A stretch of 64,000 bases of DNA, taken from NCBI GenBank assembly GCA_035708205.1, contig DASSSY010000004.1:124001-188000 (forward strand), in the 5' to 3' direction. Below, piece after piece: positions 52,400 to 61,252 of the stretch. The DNA is from DASSSY01 sp035708205. GTDB taxonomy: Bacteria; Bacteroidota; Bacteroidia; Chitinophagales; Chitinophagaceae. The position numbers and the translations under genes are program-made. The notes beneath the pieces were generated by a model that saw nothing but the letters and a program-made list of their open reading frames with translations, was not told the origin of the DNA and ran no database searches. Within the stretch, counting starts at the first letter, position 1. Every line of letters starts with the position of its first letter.

Positions 52400-52936
52400 A
52401 TGAGTATTTATTTGCGCAATATCATTCGTTTTGTTTTATTGATCCTGATCCAGGTATTGCTCCTCAACAGGATTCCGCTCAATTGGTGGGCGCCCCCTTA
52501 TATTGCTTTTGTTTATCCGCTGTTTATATTATTATTGCCGATCTCCACGCCGACCACCTTCCTAATGGTGTTCGCGTTTTTTACAGGGCTGACGATGGAT
52601 GCCTTTATGAATACCGGGGGCATTCATGCCATGGCTTGCGTGACGATAGCTTTTTCCAGGAGAAAAGTGCTGGCCTTTTTTCTTCCCCAGCGCCTGTCGG
52701 AATATCAAAACGCCACACCTGGGCCTAAGATCATGAGCTGGGGCTCGTTTTTGGCCTATGCCGCTATTCTTATGCTCATACACAATCTGGTCTATACTTT
52801 GGTTGAGATCTGGGCGCTGCAAAGTTTCTGGTATTATCTGGCGAAAACCGGTATTACTTTCCTGACCTCCATGGCTTTTGTGGTTATTTACCTGTTACTG
52901 TTTACCAAATCGGTGAACATCAAAGCGTTTGATTGA
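52400..52936 (+). CDS. mreD: Rod shape-determining protein MreD
   Basis: A 178-residue inner-membrane protein with 5-6 TM helices (FVLLILIQVLLLNRI, APPYIAFVYPLFILLLPI, TTFLMVFAFFTGLTMDAFMNTGGIHAMACV, LAYAAILMLIHNLVYTLV and ITFLTSMAFVVIYLLLF). The GLTMDAFMNTGGIHAMA stretch is the conserved MreD loop. It is the third gene of mreBCD. The penicillin-binding protein 2 and rodA genes, which I recall following mreD in many Bacteroidota, are absent: a 538-nt gene-free stretch follows. Confidence 0.9.
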   Translation: MSIYLRNIIRFVLLILIQVLLLNRIPLNWWAPPYIAFVYPLFILLLPISTPTTFLMVFAFFTGLTMDAFMNTGGIHAMACVTIAFSRRKVLAFFLPQRLSEYQNATPGPKIMSWGSFLAYAAILMLIHNLVYTLVEIWALQSFWYYLAKTGITFLTSMAFVVIYLLLFTKSVNIKAFD

Positions 52937-53474
52937 TTGTCCTCAACGAGATCCTTATGATGTATTACTAATGGTACCCGTGGATTCAAACAGGAATTTT
53001 GGGCAAACCGGGCGACCATCCGTTAGCTTGGCGCTTCTTGAGTAATTATGACAACCGTTTTATAAAGAACAATCATTGATTTGTGTTTTCCCGGTTCTGC
53101 TCATGTTGTGAGTTAGTCAAATAAAGATATATTGCCAACATAGGTGGCCATATACACTTATGTTGGCTATCTTTTCTTTTAAAGGTTATAATGGAAATTG
53201 AAAAGTTGATCTGCTTAATCAATTTATATGCTAAAGAATAAGGTGGTTTATTGCATTATACCGTTTAGATATTTATTTGACACAATGACTTTCTATCACC
53301 CTATTTAAATCGGTCCCTTTCTGTCGGAGGACAACGGTCCCCTTGATACCCTATGATTGTAGAAATGGAAATGGTATTAATCTGTGCTTGCCGTTAACAA
53401 TTGTCCGTTGCAGGCCCTAAAAGGACATGGTCATTTATGTGCTCAAAAACGAAGGGTTGATTTGCAATTCATTA
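52937..53474. other. 538-nt gene-free stretch after mreD with one hairpin
   Basis: No open frame has coding character. A hairpin GCCAACATA (53134-53142) / TATGTTGGC (53159-53167), followed by a T-rich tail, is the only clear structure and could terminate mreBCD transcription about 200 nt past the stop. Confidence 0.45.
53134..53180 (+). terminator. Possible terminator downstream of mreD
   Basis: A 9-bp perfect stem with a 16-nt loop, followed by CTATCTTTTCTTTT. The loop is larger than usual and the stem is only moderately GC-rich, so activity is uncertain. Confidence 0.4.
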
Positions 53475-54497
53475 TCAGTCACCTGTCGGGGCTTTGCCCT
53501 CATGGTCTTCCTGAAGCAACCGCCAGAGCTCGTCTTTCAGCGCCGTAATGTTATGACCGGTTACGGAAGAAAAGAAAACATGGGGAATATCGTGGGGTAG
53601 CTCTTCGGCGATGGCCCGGCTAAGCTCTTCATCAAGCATATCGCATTTACTGATACCGATAAGCCTTTTTTTGTGTAATAATTCGGGGTTATACGCCTGA
53701 AGCTCATGAAGCAGGACCTCATATTCAGCGCTATGATTATCGCTGTCGGCAGGAATGACAAAAAAAAGCAAAGCATTTCTCTCGATATGCCGTAAAAAAC
53801 GGTGGCCAAGGCCCCGACCTTCCGCTGCGCCTTCGATAATGCCCGGTAGGTCAGCCATACAGAAAGATTTATTATCGCGCCAGGACACCATGCCCAATTG
53901 CGGGATTAAGGTTGTGAAGGGATAATTGGCAATTTTCGGTCGGGCCGCTGAAACAGAGGATAGCAAGGTGGATTTTCCTGCATTGGGAAACCCGACTAAC
54001 CCTACGTCTGCCAGCATTTTCAGCTCCAGGTATTTGTATCCTTCAATACCCATTTCTCCCGGTTGAGAATATTCGGGCGCCTGGTTCGTGGCCGACTTAA
54101 AATTAGTATTGCCCAAACCGCCCCGGCCGCCTGGCAGCCAGATGACTTCCTGGTCATCTTCAAGGATTTCGGCTTCGATAGCGCCGGTTTCTTCGTCCTT
54201 GGCCACAGTGCCTAAAGGCACTTCAATAATGATATCTTTGCCGTTGCGGCCGGTTTTGTTGTTATCTCCACCGTTTTGGCCGTTTTCGGCCAAAACATTT
54301 TTATAATAACGCAAGTGCAGGAGGGTCCACAGCTGGCTGTTGCCTTTGAGGATGATATGCGCCCCGCGGCCGCCGTCACCGCCGTCAGGTCCGCCATTGG
54401 CATTGAATTTGGAGCGCATGAAATGAGTAATTCCAGCCCCACCCTTTCCGGAACGGCAAAATATTCTGATATAATCTACAAACCCGGATTTGTCCAT
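53475..54497 (-). CDS. obgE: GTPase ObgE
   Basis: A 340-residue ribosome-assembly GTPase. The N-terminal Obg fold is Gly-rich (CRSGKGGAGITHFMRSKFNANGGPDGGDGGRGAHIILKG and GQNGGDNNKTGRNGKDIIIEVPLGT). The G domain has G1 GFPNAGKSTL, switch I NYPFTTLIPQLGMV, G3 DLPGIIEGAAEGRGLGHRFLRHIER and a G4-type ISKCD (NKxD with Asn replaced by Ser, then Lys-Cys-Asp). The C-terminal OCT domain found in some Firmicutes is absent. It follows adk on the same strand with a 46-nt gap, so adk-obgE form an operon. Confidence 0.95.
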   Translation of the reverse strand: MDKSGFVDYIRIFCRSGKGGAGITHFMRSKFNANGGPDGGDGGRGAHIILKGNSQLWTLLHLRYYKNVLAENGQNGGDNNKTGRNGKDIIIEVPLGTVAKDEETGAIEAEILEDDQEVIWLPGGRGGLGNTNFKSATNQAPEYSQPGEMGIEGYKYLELKMLADVGLVGFPNAGKSTLLSSVSAARPKIANYPFTTLIPQLGMVSWRDNKSFCMADLPGIIEGAAEGRGLGHRFLRHIERNALLFFVIPADSDNHSAEYEVLLHELQAYNPELLHKKRLIGISKCDMLDEELSRAIAEELPHDIPHVFFSSVTGHNITALKDELWRLLQEDHEGKAPTGD

Positions 54498-54543
54498 GTT
54501 GGCATTAATGTGTTATGACCTGAAAAGATTAATTATTGGTCGC

Positions 54544-55116
54544 TTACACCAAAGCCGTAATGGCTTTTTTGAGCGATTCGAAAATAGATTCAATGCTTCC
54601 GACGCCTTTGATCCGGACTAATTTGCCTTGCCGGTCGTAATATTTAGCAACGGCTTCGGTCTTATTTTTATATTCGGCAATGCGTTTAATGATAATTTCT
54701 TCATTATCATCGCTTCTGCCGGATTGTTCACCTCGTTGAACAAGGCGCTTTTTCAATTCTCCTTCCGGAACTTCAAGCGACAACAGAATATTGATTTTTG
54801 AATCCCTTAAATCCAGAAGCTTATCTAAAGCTTCCGCCTGGGCTACGGTTCTCGGAAAGCCGTCAAAGATGATGCCTTTGGCATCCTGGTTGTGGTTTAA
54901 TTTAGAATCTATCATGCCGATAACGACCTCGTCGGGAACCAGTTGACCATGATCCATGAATTTTTTGGCTTCGACCCCCAGCGATGTTTGGCGGCTTATT
55001 TCATCACGAAGCAAATCGCCGGTAGATAAATGAAGAAATCCGAACTGTTTAATCAACAGGTCAGATTGTGTTCCTTTTCCACTGCCGGGGGGACCGAATA
55101 GAATTAAATTAAACAT
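54544..55116 (-). CDS. adk: Adenylate kinase
   Basis: A 190-residue enzyme (ATP + AMP = 2 ADP). The P-loop GPPGSGKGT is at residues 8-16. The AMP-binding region is LSTGDLLRDEI, and FDGFPRTVAQAEALD is the signature. The LID is the short form (RGEQSGRSDDNEEIIIKRI) without the zinc-binding Cys residues. The C-terminal helix is usual. A -7 box TACTTTTG (minus strand, 55138-55145) lies 21 nt upstream. It is the first gene of adk-obgE. Confidence 0.96.
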   Translation of the reverse strand: MFNLILFGPPGSGKGTQSDLLIKQFGFLHLSTGDLLRDEISRQTSLGVEAKKFMDHGQLVPDEVVIGMIDSKLNHNQDAKGIIFDGFPRTVAQAEALDKLLDLRDSKINILLSLEVPEGELKKRLVQRGEQSGRSDDNEEIIIKRIAEYKNKTEAVAKYYDRQGKLVRIKGVGSIESIFESLKKAITALV

Positions 55117-55137
55117 ACACTATTCCTCTTTTTGCGG

Positions 55138-55145
55138 CAAAAGTA
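55138..55145 (-). promoter_or_regulatory. -7 promoter box of adk
   Basis: Minus-strand TACTTTTG, an exact TAnnTTTG match, 21 nt before ATG 55116. Confidence 0.45.
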
Positions 55146-55314
55146 CAAAATGAAATCCAGTAAGTTTAGGACGTGGCCGGTTTTTTGGAGACGCTCGGGG
55201 CGGCAAATGGTTGTTGATTAAGGAAGACGTGTATATCCGGGGCTTAGATGTTTTCGGAGTTAAATACCGGCAGATCGATACGCATTTTCATATTGAAAAC
55301 CAAACGTAATAGAA

Positions 55315-55322
55315 TATCTTTG
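55315..55322 (+). promoter_or_regulatory. -7 box 4 nt before the PAP2 start, with a TTG upstream
   Basis: TATCTTTG matches exactly and ends 4 nt before ATG 55327. A TTG (55293-55295) lies 19 nt upstream of the box, a suitable place for the -33 element. This is the best-formed leaderless-type promoter in the window. Confidence 0.5.
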
Positions 55323-55326
55323 CCGT

Positions 55327-55956
55327 ATGATCTTTCTGGAAATCTTGCAACATGGCGGCCATACCCTGTTGGATACTTTATTACAGTGGGACCGGGCTGC
55401 CTTCTTAAAAGTAAACACCCGGTGGGTTAGCGCCGCAGGTGATTTTATTTTCCCGATTTTGCGCTATCCCAAAACCTGGATTCCCTTATATGCCTTTTTG
55501 CTGGTCTATGCCTTGGTAAAGTTTAAGGCTAAAGCCCTTCCCTGGATCTTGTTTGCCATTATTTGCATCACGCTGACCGATCAGGTTAGCAGTCATTTCT
55601 TAAAAAGCTATTTCGACCGCCTGCGGCCTTGCCAAGATCCGACTTTGAAAGATGTCGCCCGCTTATTGGTTAGCCATTGTCCGGGTAATGCCAGCTTTAC
55701 TTCTTCTCATGCGGTTAATCATTTCGGTATCGGTACTTTTTTCTATTTCAGTTTCCGGCAATACTTTAAGAAATGGGCCTGGCTCTTTTTTATTTGGGCG
55801 GCGGCCATTTGCTATGCCCAGGTTTATGTGGGCGTGCATTATCCCGGAGATGTAATTTGCGGGGCCGTTCTGGGCTTCCTGCTGGGCGGGCTCGTCTCTT
55901 TCTTCTTCGTCAGGTATTTTAATTTTCAAAGGGGCTTTACCAGGCTAAAGACTTAA
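55327..55956 (+). CDS. PAP2-family lipid phosphatase
   Basis: A 209-residue inner-membrane protein with about 5-6 TM helices. The phosphatase motifs are C1 KSYFDRLRP, C2 SFTSSHAVNHF (SSH) and C3 AQVYVGVHYPGDV. In C3 the usual Arg of SR-x5-H is Gln, although the His and Asp remain; I recall this variant in other Bacteroidota. Family members dephosphorylate undecaprenyl pyrophosphate, phosphatidic acid or lipid A. Opposite-strand adk starts 210 nt away. Confidence 0.85.
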   Translation: MIFLEILQHGGHTLLDTLLQWDRAAFLKVNTRWVSAAGDFIFPILRYPKTWIPLYAFLLVYALVKFKAKALPWILFAIICITLTDQVSSHFLKSYFDRLRPCQDPTLKDVARLLVSHCPGNASFTSSHAVNHFGIGTFFYFSFRQYFKKWAWLFFIWAAAICYAQVYVGVHYPGDVICGAVLGFLLGGLVSFFFVRYFNFQRGFTRLKT

Positions 55957-56054
55957 AATTAGGGTTTTCAAAAATTAAGCAATGCAAAATTCAAGTAATT
56001 TTGCCACCCGTGGTGGTGATTGTGCTGTTATCAAAATTAATTTAAGCGTACAAA

Positions 56055-57437
56055 ATGTCTTTAATAAAATCTATTTCCGGGATTCGTGGAACCATTGGGG
56101 GAAAAACAGGAGACAACCTGAGCCCGGTTGATATCGTCAAATTCACTTCGGCTTACGGCAGCCTGATCAAAGCGCAAAACAAAGGGAACCTGATTGTCGT
56201 GGGCCGGGATGGCCGGATTTCAGGTAACATGGTAAAATCTCTGGTAACAGCTACTTTACAGGGCTTAGGCCTGGATGTCCTGGATCTGGATTTCAGCACG
56301 ACGCCCACGGTTGAAATGGCTGTGGTGCAGAACAAGGCCGCAGGTGGCATCATCCTGACGGCGAGCCATAACCCGAAAGAATGGAATGCCCTGAAGCTGT
56401 TGGATCATAACGGAGAGTTTGTGAATGCCGCGGTTGGTCAGTCTATCCTGGAAATGGCAGAGAAGGAGGACTTCCTGTTTGCCGAAGTGGGCAAGCTGGG
56501 ACACATTACTTTATTTTCTGAGGCGGGCCAGCAGCATATTGACGCTATTTTAGCTCATCCTTTAGTGGATGTTCAGGCCATTAAGGACAAGAACCTTAAA
56601 GTGGTACTGGATCCTGTAAATTCTACCGGCGCTATCTTTGTACCGCAGCTATTGTCGGCATTAGGCGTTGAGCAGGTTACGGTGATTAACGGCGAGGTTA
56701 CCGGACAATTTGCGCATAATCCCGAACCCTTACCGGAAAACCTGCAGGAGCTTTGCAGCACTGTAGTTAAGATCAATGCCGACCTGGGTATTGCCGTTGA
56801 TCCGGACGTGGACAGGCTTTGCTTTGTTTCTGAGGACGGTAGCCTGTTTGGTGAAGAATATACCTTGGTGGCAGTGGCTGATTATGTTTTGGCACATCAT
56901 AAAGGTAATACGGTTTCCAATTTGTCTTCTACAAGAGCGTTAAGGGATATCACCGAAAAGCATGGCGGAGCATATTTTCCCAGTGCAGTGGGAGAAGTGA
57001 ATGTGGTGCACAAAATGAAAGAAAAGCAGGCTGTTATCGGTGGCGAAGGCAATGGCGGGGTTATCTTCCCCGATTTGCATTATGGTCGTGACGCGTTGAT
57101 CGGCATTGCTTTATTCCTGACTCATTTGGTGAGATCCGATAAAAGCATGGCGGCGCTTCGCCGGGGCTATCCGGACTATTATATTTCCAAAAATAAAATT
57201 GCCCTGGACGATAGCATAGATTTGTCCATGGTTTTTGAAAAGATGAAAACGAAATATAAGCAGCATCCCATCAATACGGAAGATGGCCTGAAAATCGAAT
57301 TTGACAAGGACTGGGTGCATCTCCGGTCGTCAAATACCGAGCCGATTATCCGTATTTACGCGGAAAGCAATTCGGCCGCGACAGCAGATAATATCGCTAA
57401 CCGTATTATGGAAGATATCCGTGAAATCATTCGGTAA
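56055..57437 (+). CDS. glmM: Phosphoglucosamine mutase (phosphohexomutase family)
   Basis: A 460-residue enzyme that converts glucosamine-6-phosphate to glucosamine-1-phosphate for UDP-GlcNAc. Domain 1 begins SISGIRGTIGG. The phosphoserine loop is TASHNP with Ser104. The Mg site is DPDVDRLCFV, the sugar loop GGEGNGGVIFPDLHYGRDA, and the phosphate-binding loop RSSNTEPIIRIYAES. The sugar-loop sequence GEGNGGV favours glucosamine over glucose or mannose. asd follows after 54 nt. Confidence 0.93.
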   Translation: MSLIKSISGIRGTIGGKTGDNLSPVDIVKFTSAYGSLIKAQNKGNLIVVGRDGRISGNMVKSLVTATLQGLGLDVLDLDFSTTPTVEMAVVQNKAAGGIILTASHNPKEWNALKLLDHNGEFVNAAVGQSILEMAEKEDFLFAEVGKLGHITLFSEAGQQHIDAILAHPLVDVQAIKDKNLKVVLDPVNSTGAIFVPQLLSALGVEQVTVINGEVTGQFAHNPEPLPENLQELCSTVVKINADLGIAVDPDVDRLCFVSEDGSLFGEEYTLVAVADYVLAHHKGNTVSNLSSTRALRDITEKHGGAYFPSAVGEVNVVHKMKEKQAVIGGEGNGGVIFPDLHYGRDALIGIALFLTHLVRSDKSMAALRRGYPDYYISKNKIALDDSIDLSMVFEKMKTKYKQHPINTEDGLKIEFDKDWVHLRSSNTEPIIRIYAESNSAATADNIANRIMEDIREIIR

Positions 57438-57491
57438 GTATTAAAGCTGCCGCTGTTGTCCAGTGAATTTTTAATTTAAACATATATCCAG

Positions 57492-58496
57492 ATGAAAGTA
57501 GCAGTTGTTGGCGCTACCGGACTTGTGGGGCAAACGATGCTCCGTATCTTAGAGGAAAGAGATTTTCCTGTGACCGTTTTGATCCCGGTGGCTTCTGAAA
57601 AGTCAAAGGGAAAAAAGGTAATTTTTAAGGGAAAGGAATTTGACGTGGTAACTCCTCGGGAAGCTATTGACCGGAAGCCGCAATTGGCCTTATTTTCTGC
57701 AGGCGGAGAAACCGCCCTGGCCTGGGCAGAAAAATTTGCCGCGGTTGGCTGCTACGTAGTAGATAATTCTTCGGCGTGGCGTATGGATCCGGGTAAAAAA
57801 CTCGTAGTTCCGGAAGTGAATGGTGATTGCTTGCAGCCGGAAGACAAAGTGATTGCCAATCCTAATTGTTCTACCATTCAGTTGGTAGCCGTGTTGAAAC
57901 CTCTGGAAGAGGCCTATCGGTTAAAAAGAGTGGTGGTCAGCACTTATCAAAGCGTTACCGGCAGCGGTTTAAAAGGGATCAGTCAGCTGAAACGCGAACG
58001 TGGTGATGAGGTCTCCGATGACGTAGCGCCGGCCTATCCCCACCAGATTGATATGAACGTCCTGCCGCACATTGATGTTTTCCAGGACAACGGTTATACG
58101 AAGGAAGAGATGAAAATGATTTTGGAAACCCGTAAAATCCTGTCTTTACCGGATTTGAAAGTTACCGCTACTACTGTTCGTGTACCGGTTATGGGCGGAC
58201 ATAGTGAAAGTGTCAACATTGAAATGGGATCAGATTTTGAACTGGAAGACATTCGGGTGCTTCTGGCAAAGGCCAAAGGCTTGATGGTCCAGGACAACCC
58301 ATCTGAGAATCTGTATCCGATGCCGCTTAATAGCCAGGGCAAAGATGAGGTGTTTGTGGGCCGGTTGCGCAAGGACTTATTTCAGGACAACACACTCAAT
58401 TGCTGGATCGTGGCGGATAACTTACGCAAAGGCGCAGCCACCAATGCCGTACAAATCGCCGAATATCTTCTGGAAAAAGGCTGGTTGGGAAAATAA
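57492..58496 (+). CDS. asd: Aspartate-semialdehyde dehydrogenase
   Basis: A 334-residue NADP-dependent enzyme that makes aspartate semialdehyde, the branch point to lysine, diaminopimelate, threonine and methionine. The N-terminal nucleotide fold is VAVVGATGLVGQTMLRILEERDFPV, the catalytic Cys126 is in IANPNCSTIQL, and the His segment is VPVMGGHSESVNIE. DNSSAWRMDPGKKLVVPEVN is also typical. It follows glmM after 54 nt and ends before a terminator. Confidence 0.95.
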   Translation: MKVAVVGATGLVGQTMLRILEERDFPVTVLIPVASEKSKGKKVIFKGKEFDVVTPREAIDRKPQLALFSAGGETALAWAEKFAAVGCYVVDNSSAWRMDPGKKLVVPEVNGDCLQPEDKVIANPNCSTIQLVAVLKPLEEAYRLKRVVVSTYQSVTGSGLKGISQLKRERGDEVSDDVAPAYPHQIDMNVLPHIDVFQDNGYTKEEMKMILETRKILSLPDLKVTATTVRVPVMGGHSESVNIEMGSDFELEDIRVLLAKAKGLMVQDNPSENLYPMPLNSQGKDEVFVGRLRKDLFQDNTLNCWIVADNLRKGAATNAVQIAEYLLEKGWLGK

Positions 58497-58523
58497 CCGG
58501 ATCGTAACGATTACGTTTTCGTG

Positions 58524-58563
58524 ATAAAAGACTGTCGATATTTGTCAATAGTCTTTTATTTAT
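58524..58563 (+). terminator. Rho-independent terminator of glmM-asd
   Basis: A 10-bp perfect stem ATAAAAGACT (58524-58533) / AGTCTTTTAT (58550-58559), then TTATC. It lies 28 nt after the asd stop. Confidence 0.55.
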
Positions 58564-58705
58564 CTTTAATATGACATGAGACGTCAGAAATGCGAGGGAA
58601 GGCGCTTAAAAGTAAAATAAGCCTGCCAGCAATTTTTAATTATACTTGCAGATTAATACTCATATGTGTCTTCTCACGTGCTAATTTAATCTCAGCTCCG
58701 GATCA

Positions 58706-59929
58706 CTATCCTAGTCCTGTTAGCCGGAATATCCAGTATATAGCAATGGCAACAATACCGCTAACGGGAATGGTGAGTATCCAGGCCCAAAGCAGGTTGA
58801 CGGTAACGCCCCATCGAACGGCCGATAATCTTTTGGTGGCGCCTACCCCGATGATCGAGCCGGTTATGGTATGGGTGGTGCTGACAGGTATTCTTAAAAA
58901 TTCCGTGATAAACAGCGTTAAGGCGCCGGCAGTTTCCGCGGCCACCCCTTCAAATGGCGTTACTTTCGTAATGCGCGTACCCATGGTTTTAATGATCTTC
59001 CAACCGCCGCTCATGGTGCCCAGGGCAATGGCTGTATAGCAGGCAATGGGCACCCACCATTCCATATTTTTCAATTGGAAACGGGCGGGATCGTGCGCCA
59101 CCAGGGCCACCATAATAATACCCATTACCTTTTGTGCGTCGTTACCGCCATGACCGATGCTAAAAGCTGCAGAGGACACTAATTGCATCCGCTTGAACCA
59201 GCGCTCAGACTGGGCATAATTAAGAAAGCTCAGGAACAGGCTGAAAATGCTCATGGCCAGAACCACGAAGCACAGCAATATCCACTTAAAATTCTCGCTG
59301 TCAAAAAGGACTCTTAAGGTATACGATTCGTAATGTGATTTCAGTGTAACGGGATTTGTATTTAAAACTTTGGAAAGAAAGAAAACCGTGGCGATAATGA
59401 CCATCACGGCCACGATCTTGGGCGCAGCCGTTTTCCGGAAGGCGTTGAGAAAAAATAAGGAGATCAAAAAAGCAACGGCCATACCGATTAAAGGCGCGAT
59501 AACGATGAAGCCGGCGATCAGCAAAATTGGTTCGGAGCTGATGGCTTCAAATCCGGCATGGGCGATGGCAGCGCCGGCAAAACCGCCAATGAGGGTATGG
59601 GAAGAGCTTGATGGGATGCCGAGCCTCCAGGTCATCAGGTTCCATAAAATGGCGGCAATGATCCCCGCGAGGATTACCGGTAAAGTGATATAATGAACGC
59701 CGGCGGCGTTAGTGCCTTCTTTTACGGTTTTGGCAATGGTATTGGCTACGCCATGATCCTTAAATATGAAAAACGCGGCAAAGTTGAACAGCGCCGCCCA
59801 AAGCACGGCCTGAAAAGGAGTGAGCACCTTGGTGGATACAATGGTGGCAATGGCATTGGCGGCATCATGAAAACCATTGATATAATCAAACAAAAGAGCT
59901 AAAACGATAATAGTAATCAGTAAGGTCAT
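58706..59929 (-). CDS. pit: Low-affinity inorganic phosphate transporter, Pit family
   Basis: A 407-residue membrane protein with about 10 TM helices in two inverted halves. The family signature is DYINGFHDAANAIATIVSTKVLTPFQAVLWAALFNFAAF in the first half and SIGHGGNDAQKVMGIIMVALV in the second, with MTWRLGIPSSSSHTLIGGFAGAAIAHAG. The protein takes up phosphate with protons or metal-phosphate complexes. It lies 47 nt downstream of a DUF47 (PhoU-like) gene on the same strand, the standard Pit partner. Confidence 0.93.
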   Translation of the reverse strand: MTLLITIIVLALLFDYINGFHDAANAIATIVSTKVLTPFQAVLWAALFNFAAFFIFKDHGVANTIAKTVKEGTNAAGVHYITLPVILAGIIAAILWNLMTWRLGIPSSSSHTLIGGFAGAAIAHAGFEAISSEPILLIAGFIVIAPLIGMAVAFLISLFFLNAFRKTAAPKIVAVMVIIATVFFLSKVLNTNPVTLKSHYESYTLRVLFDSENFKWILLCFVVLAMSIFSLFLSFLNYAQSERWFKRMQLVSSAAFSIGHGGNDAQKVMGIIMVALVAHDPARFQLKNMEWWVPIACYTAIALGTMSGGWKIIKTMGTRITKVTPFEGVAAETAGALTLFITEFLRIPVSTTHTITGSIIGVGATKRLSAVRWGVTVNLLWAWILTIPVSGIVAIAIYWIFRLTGLG

Positions 59930-59976
59930 AGTTCAAAAAGCAATTCAGGAACAATATTCATTAATCCCGTCGCCAA

Positions 59977-60624
59977 TCAGGAGTATTTGATGATAATGGA
60001 TTCGATCACATTGGCGGCGTCCTCACATTTATCGGTAATGATCTCCATGTCCTCGTAAATTTCTTTCAGCTTGATCAGCTCAATGGCATCTACCGATTCG
60101 GTAAAAAGACGTATCAGGCCTTTATCCAGCAGTTCATCTGCCTGGTTCTCGAAACTGTTAATGGCCACACAGGCCTCCGTGATCGCCCTAAGGTTTTTCA
60201 TATTGCGCAATTCGTGTACGGCACGCCCCAAAGCCCCGATCGAATGCTGAATGACCACAACCATATTTTTCATAAAATCGTCATACTCAGCTACTTTATA
60301 ATTGATCATTTTTTTGGAAGAGGCATACATGTAATCAGCGACATCGTCCAAAGCCATGGCTAAGGCATGAATATCTTCACGATCGAAAGGCGTAATAAAG
60401 TTCTGGCCCAATTCAATGAATACCTGGTGGGTCAGGTCGTCATTTTTGTGTTCTCCCTCTTCCAACGTACGCAGGTGAACCTTTCTTTGAAGTGGGTTGT
60501 TTTCATCCATGGCCAGTTTGAAATTGTCGGCCATATGTATCAGGTTGGCGGCAATTTGTTCAAACAAGGTATAAAACACCTTGTCTTTAGGCAGAAAGGC
60601 TTTGAGTATCGTATTAAACCCCAT
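59977..60624 (-). CDS. DUF47-family PhoU-like protein, Pit accessory
   Basis: A 215-residue all-helical protein starting at ATG 60624 (MGFNTILKAFLPKDKVFYTLFEQIAANL; an ATG two codons upstream is in frame). Typical segments are REDIHALAMALDDVADYMYASSKKMINYKVAEYDDFMKNMVVVIQHS and IYEDMEIITDKCEDAANVIESIIIKYS, which form the PhoU-like three-helix repeats. The family (YkaA type) is thought to regulate Pit transporters. A -7 box TAATTTTG lies on the minus strand at 60648-60655. Confidence 0.9.
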   Translation of the reverse strand: MGFNTILKAFLPKDKVFYTLFEQIAANLIHMADNFKLAMDENNPLQRKVHLRTLEEGEHKNDDLTHQVFIELGQNFITPFDREDIHALAMALDDVADYMYASSKKMINYKVAEYDDFMKNMVVVIQHSIGALGRAVHELRNMKNLRAITEACVAINSFENQADELLDKGLIRLFTESVDAIELIKLKEIYEDMEIITDKCEDAANVIESIIIKYS

Positions 60625-60647
60625 AATCATTCATTTAAACAAAGCGG

Positions 60648-60655
60648 CAAAATTA
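60648..60655 (-). promoter_or_regulatory. -7 promoter box of the DUF47-pit operon
   Basis: Minus-strand TAATTTTG, an exact TAnnTTTG match, 23 nt before ATG 60624. Confidence 0.45.
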
Positions 60656-60763
60656 GGACTCAATCCCGCTGGTTAAGAAGCTTTTTCAAAATTTAATAAT
60701 TTGGTAATATTAAATGATGAATAATTTGTTATAATTCGATATGCATTTTTTCCTGTACTTTGC

Positions 60764-61096
60764 TTATCGTTTATAGCGGAGTAGCTTTTGCATCTGGCTG
60801 ATAGCTTCCTTCATTCGTAACGCTTCTGTAGTTGCAGCATAGCGGCCCTTCCTGCTCAGCAGGTAAAATTTTTTTGCCCGGGCCTCTTCCACAATTTCTT
60901 TTTGAATAATATAGCCATCTGCGTGCAGTTTGTGAAGCGCTTTGTATAAAGCAGCATCCGTAATGCTTATCCGCCCTTTGCTGCTTTGTCGTACCATATT
61001 CATGATCTCATATCCGTAAAGCTTTCCGTTGTTCTGCAACAGCCGAAGAATAATAACCGTTAAACTTCCTTTGATGAGCAAGTTATTTTGTTCCAT
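60764..61096 (-). CDS. PadR-type transcriptional regulator
   Basis: The 110-residue protein starts at ATG 61096 (MEQNNLLIKGSLTVIILRLLQNNGKLYGYEIMNMVRQSS). The winged-helix PadR domain is evident: ITDAALYKALHKLHADGYIIQKEIVEEARAKKFYLLSRKGRYAATTEAL. The SLTVIILRLL, YGYEI and LYKALHKL-x-x-DGYI segments are family hallmarks. No metabolic or efflux gene is immediately linked, so the target is unknown. Confidence 0.85.
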   Translation of the reverse strand: MEQNNLLIKGSLTVIILRLLQNNGKLYGYEIMNMVRQSSKGRISITDAALYKALHKLHADGYIIQKEIVEEARAKKFYLLSRKGRYAATTEALRMKEAISQMQKLLRYKR

Positions 61097-61182
61097 AACG
61101 ATTTTTAATCGGAGAAAGGCCCGTAGCATATCGGGTACGAAGGTTTCATCTCACCAATTATGTTTTTATACTTATCAAAAAG

Positions 61183-61216
61183 AAAAGGACTTTGCAACCT
61201 GGCAAAGTCCTTTTTT
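61183..61216 (-). terminator. Rho-independent terminator of the PorP/SprF gene
   Basis: A perfect 13-bp stem AAAAGGACTTTGC / GCAAAGTCCTTTT with a 6-nt loop and T-runs on both sides. Read on the minus strand it ends the gene whose stop is at 61253; it can also act on + strand transcripts. Confidence 0.75.
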
Positions 61217-61252
61217 CCGTTCATAAAATTAGAATTTAATGCACAACAATAC

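Noticed and set aside
53134..53180. Riboswitch or sRNA after mreD
   Set aside because: Only a single 9-bp hairpin is visible, with no conserved multi-helix structure and no gene following it on that strand.
58670..58685. Third parS-like site (CACGTG in the pit/asd gap)
   Set aside because: Only the central CACGTG matches; the GTT and AAC arms required for ParB are absent.
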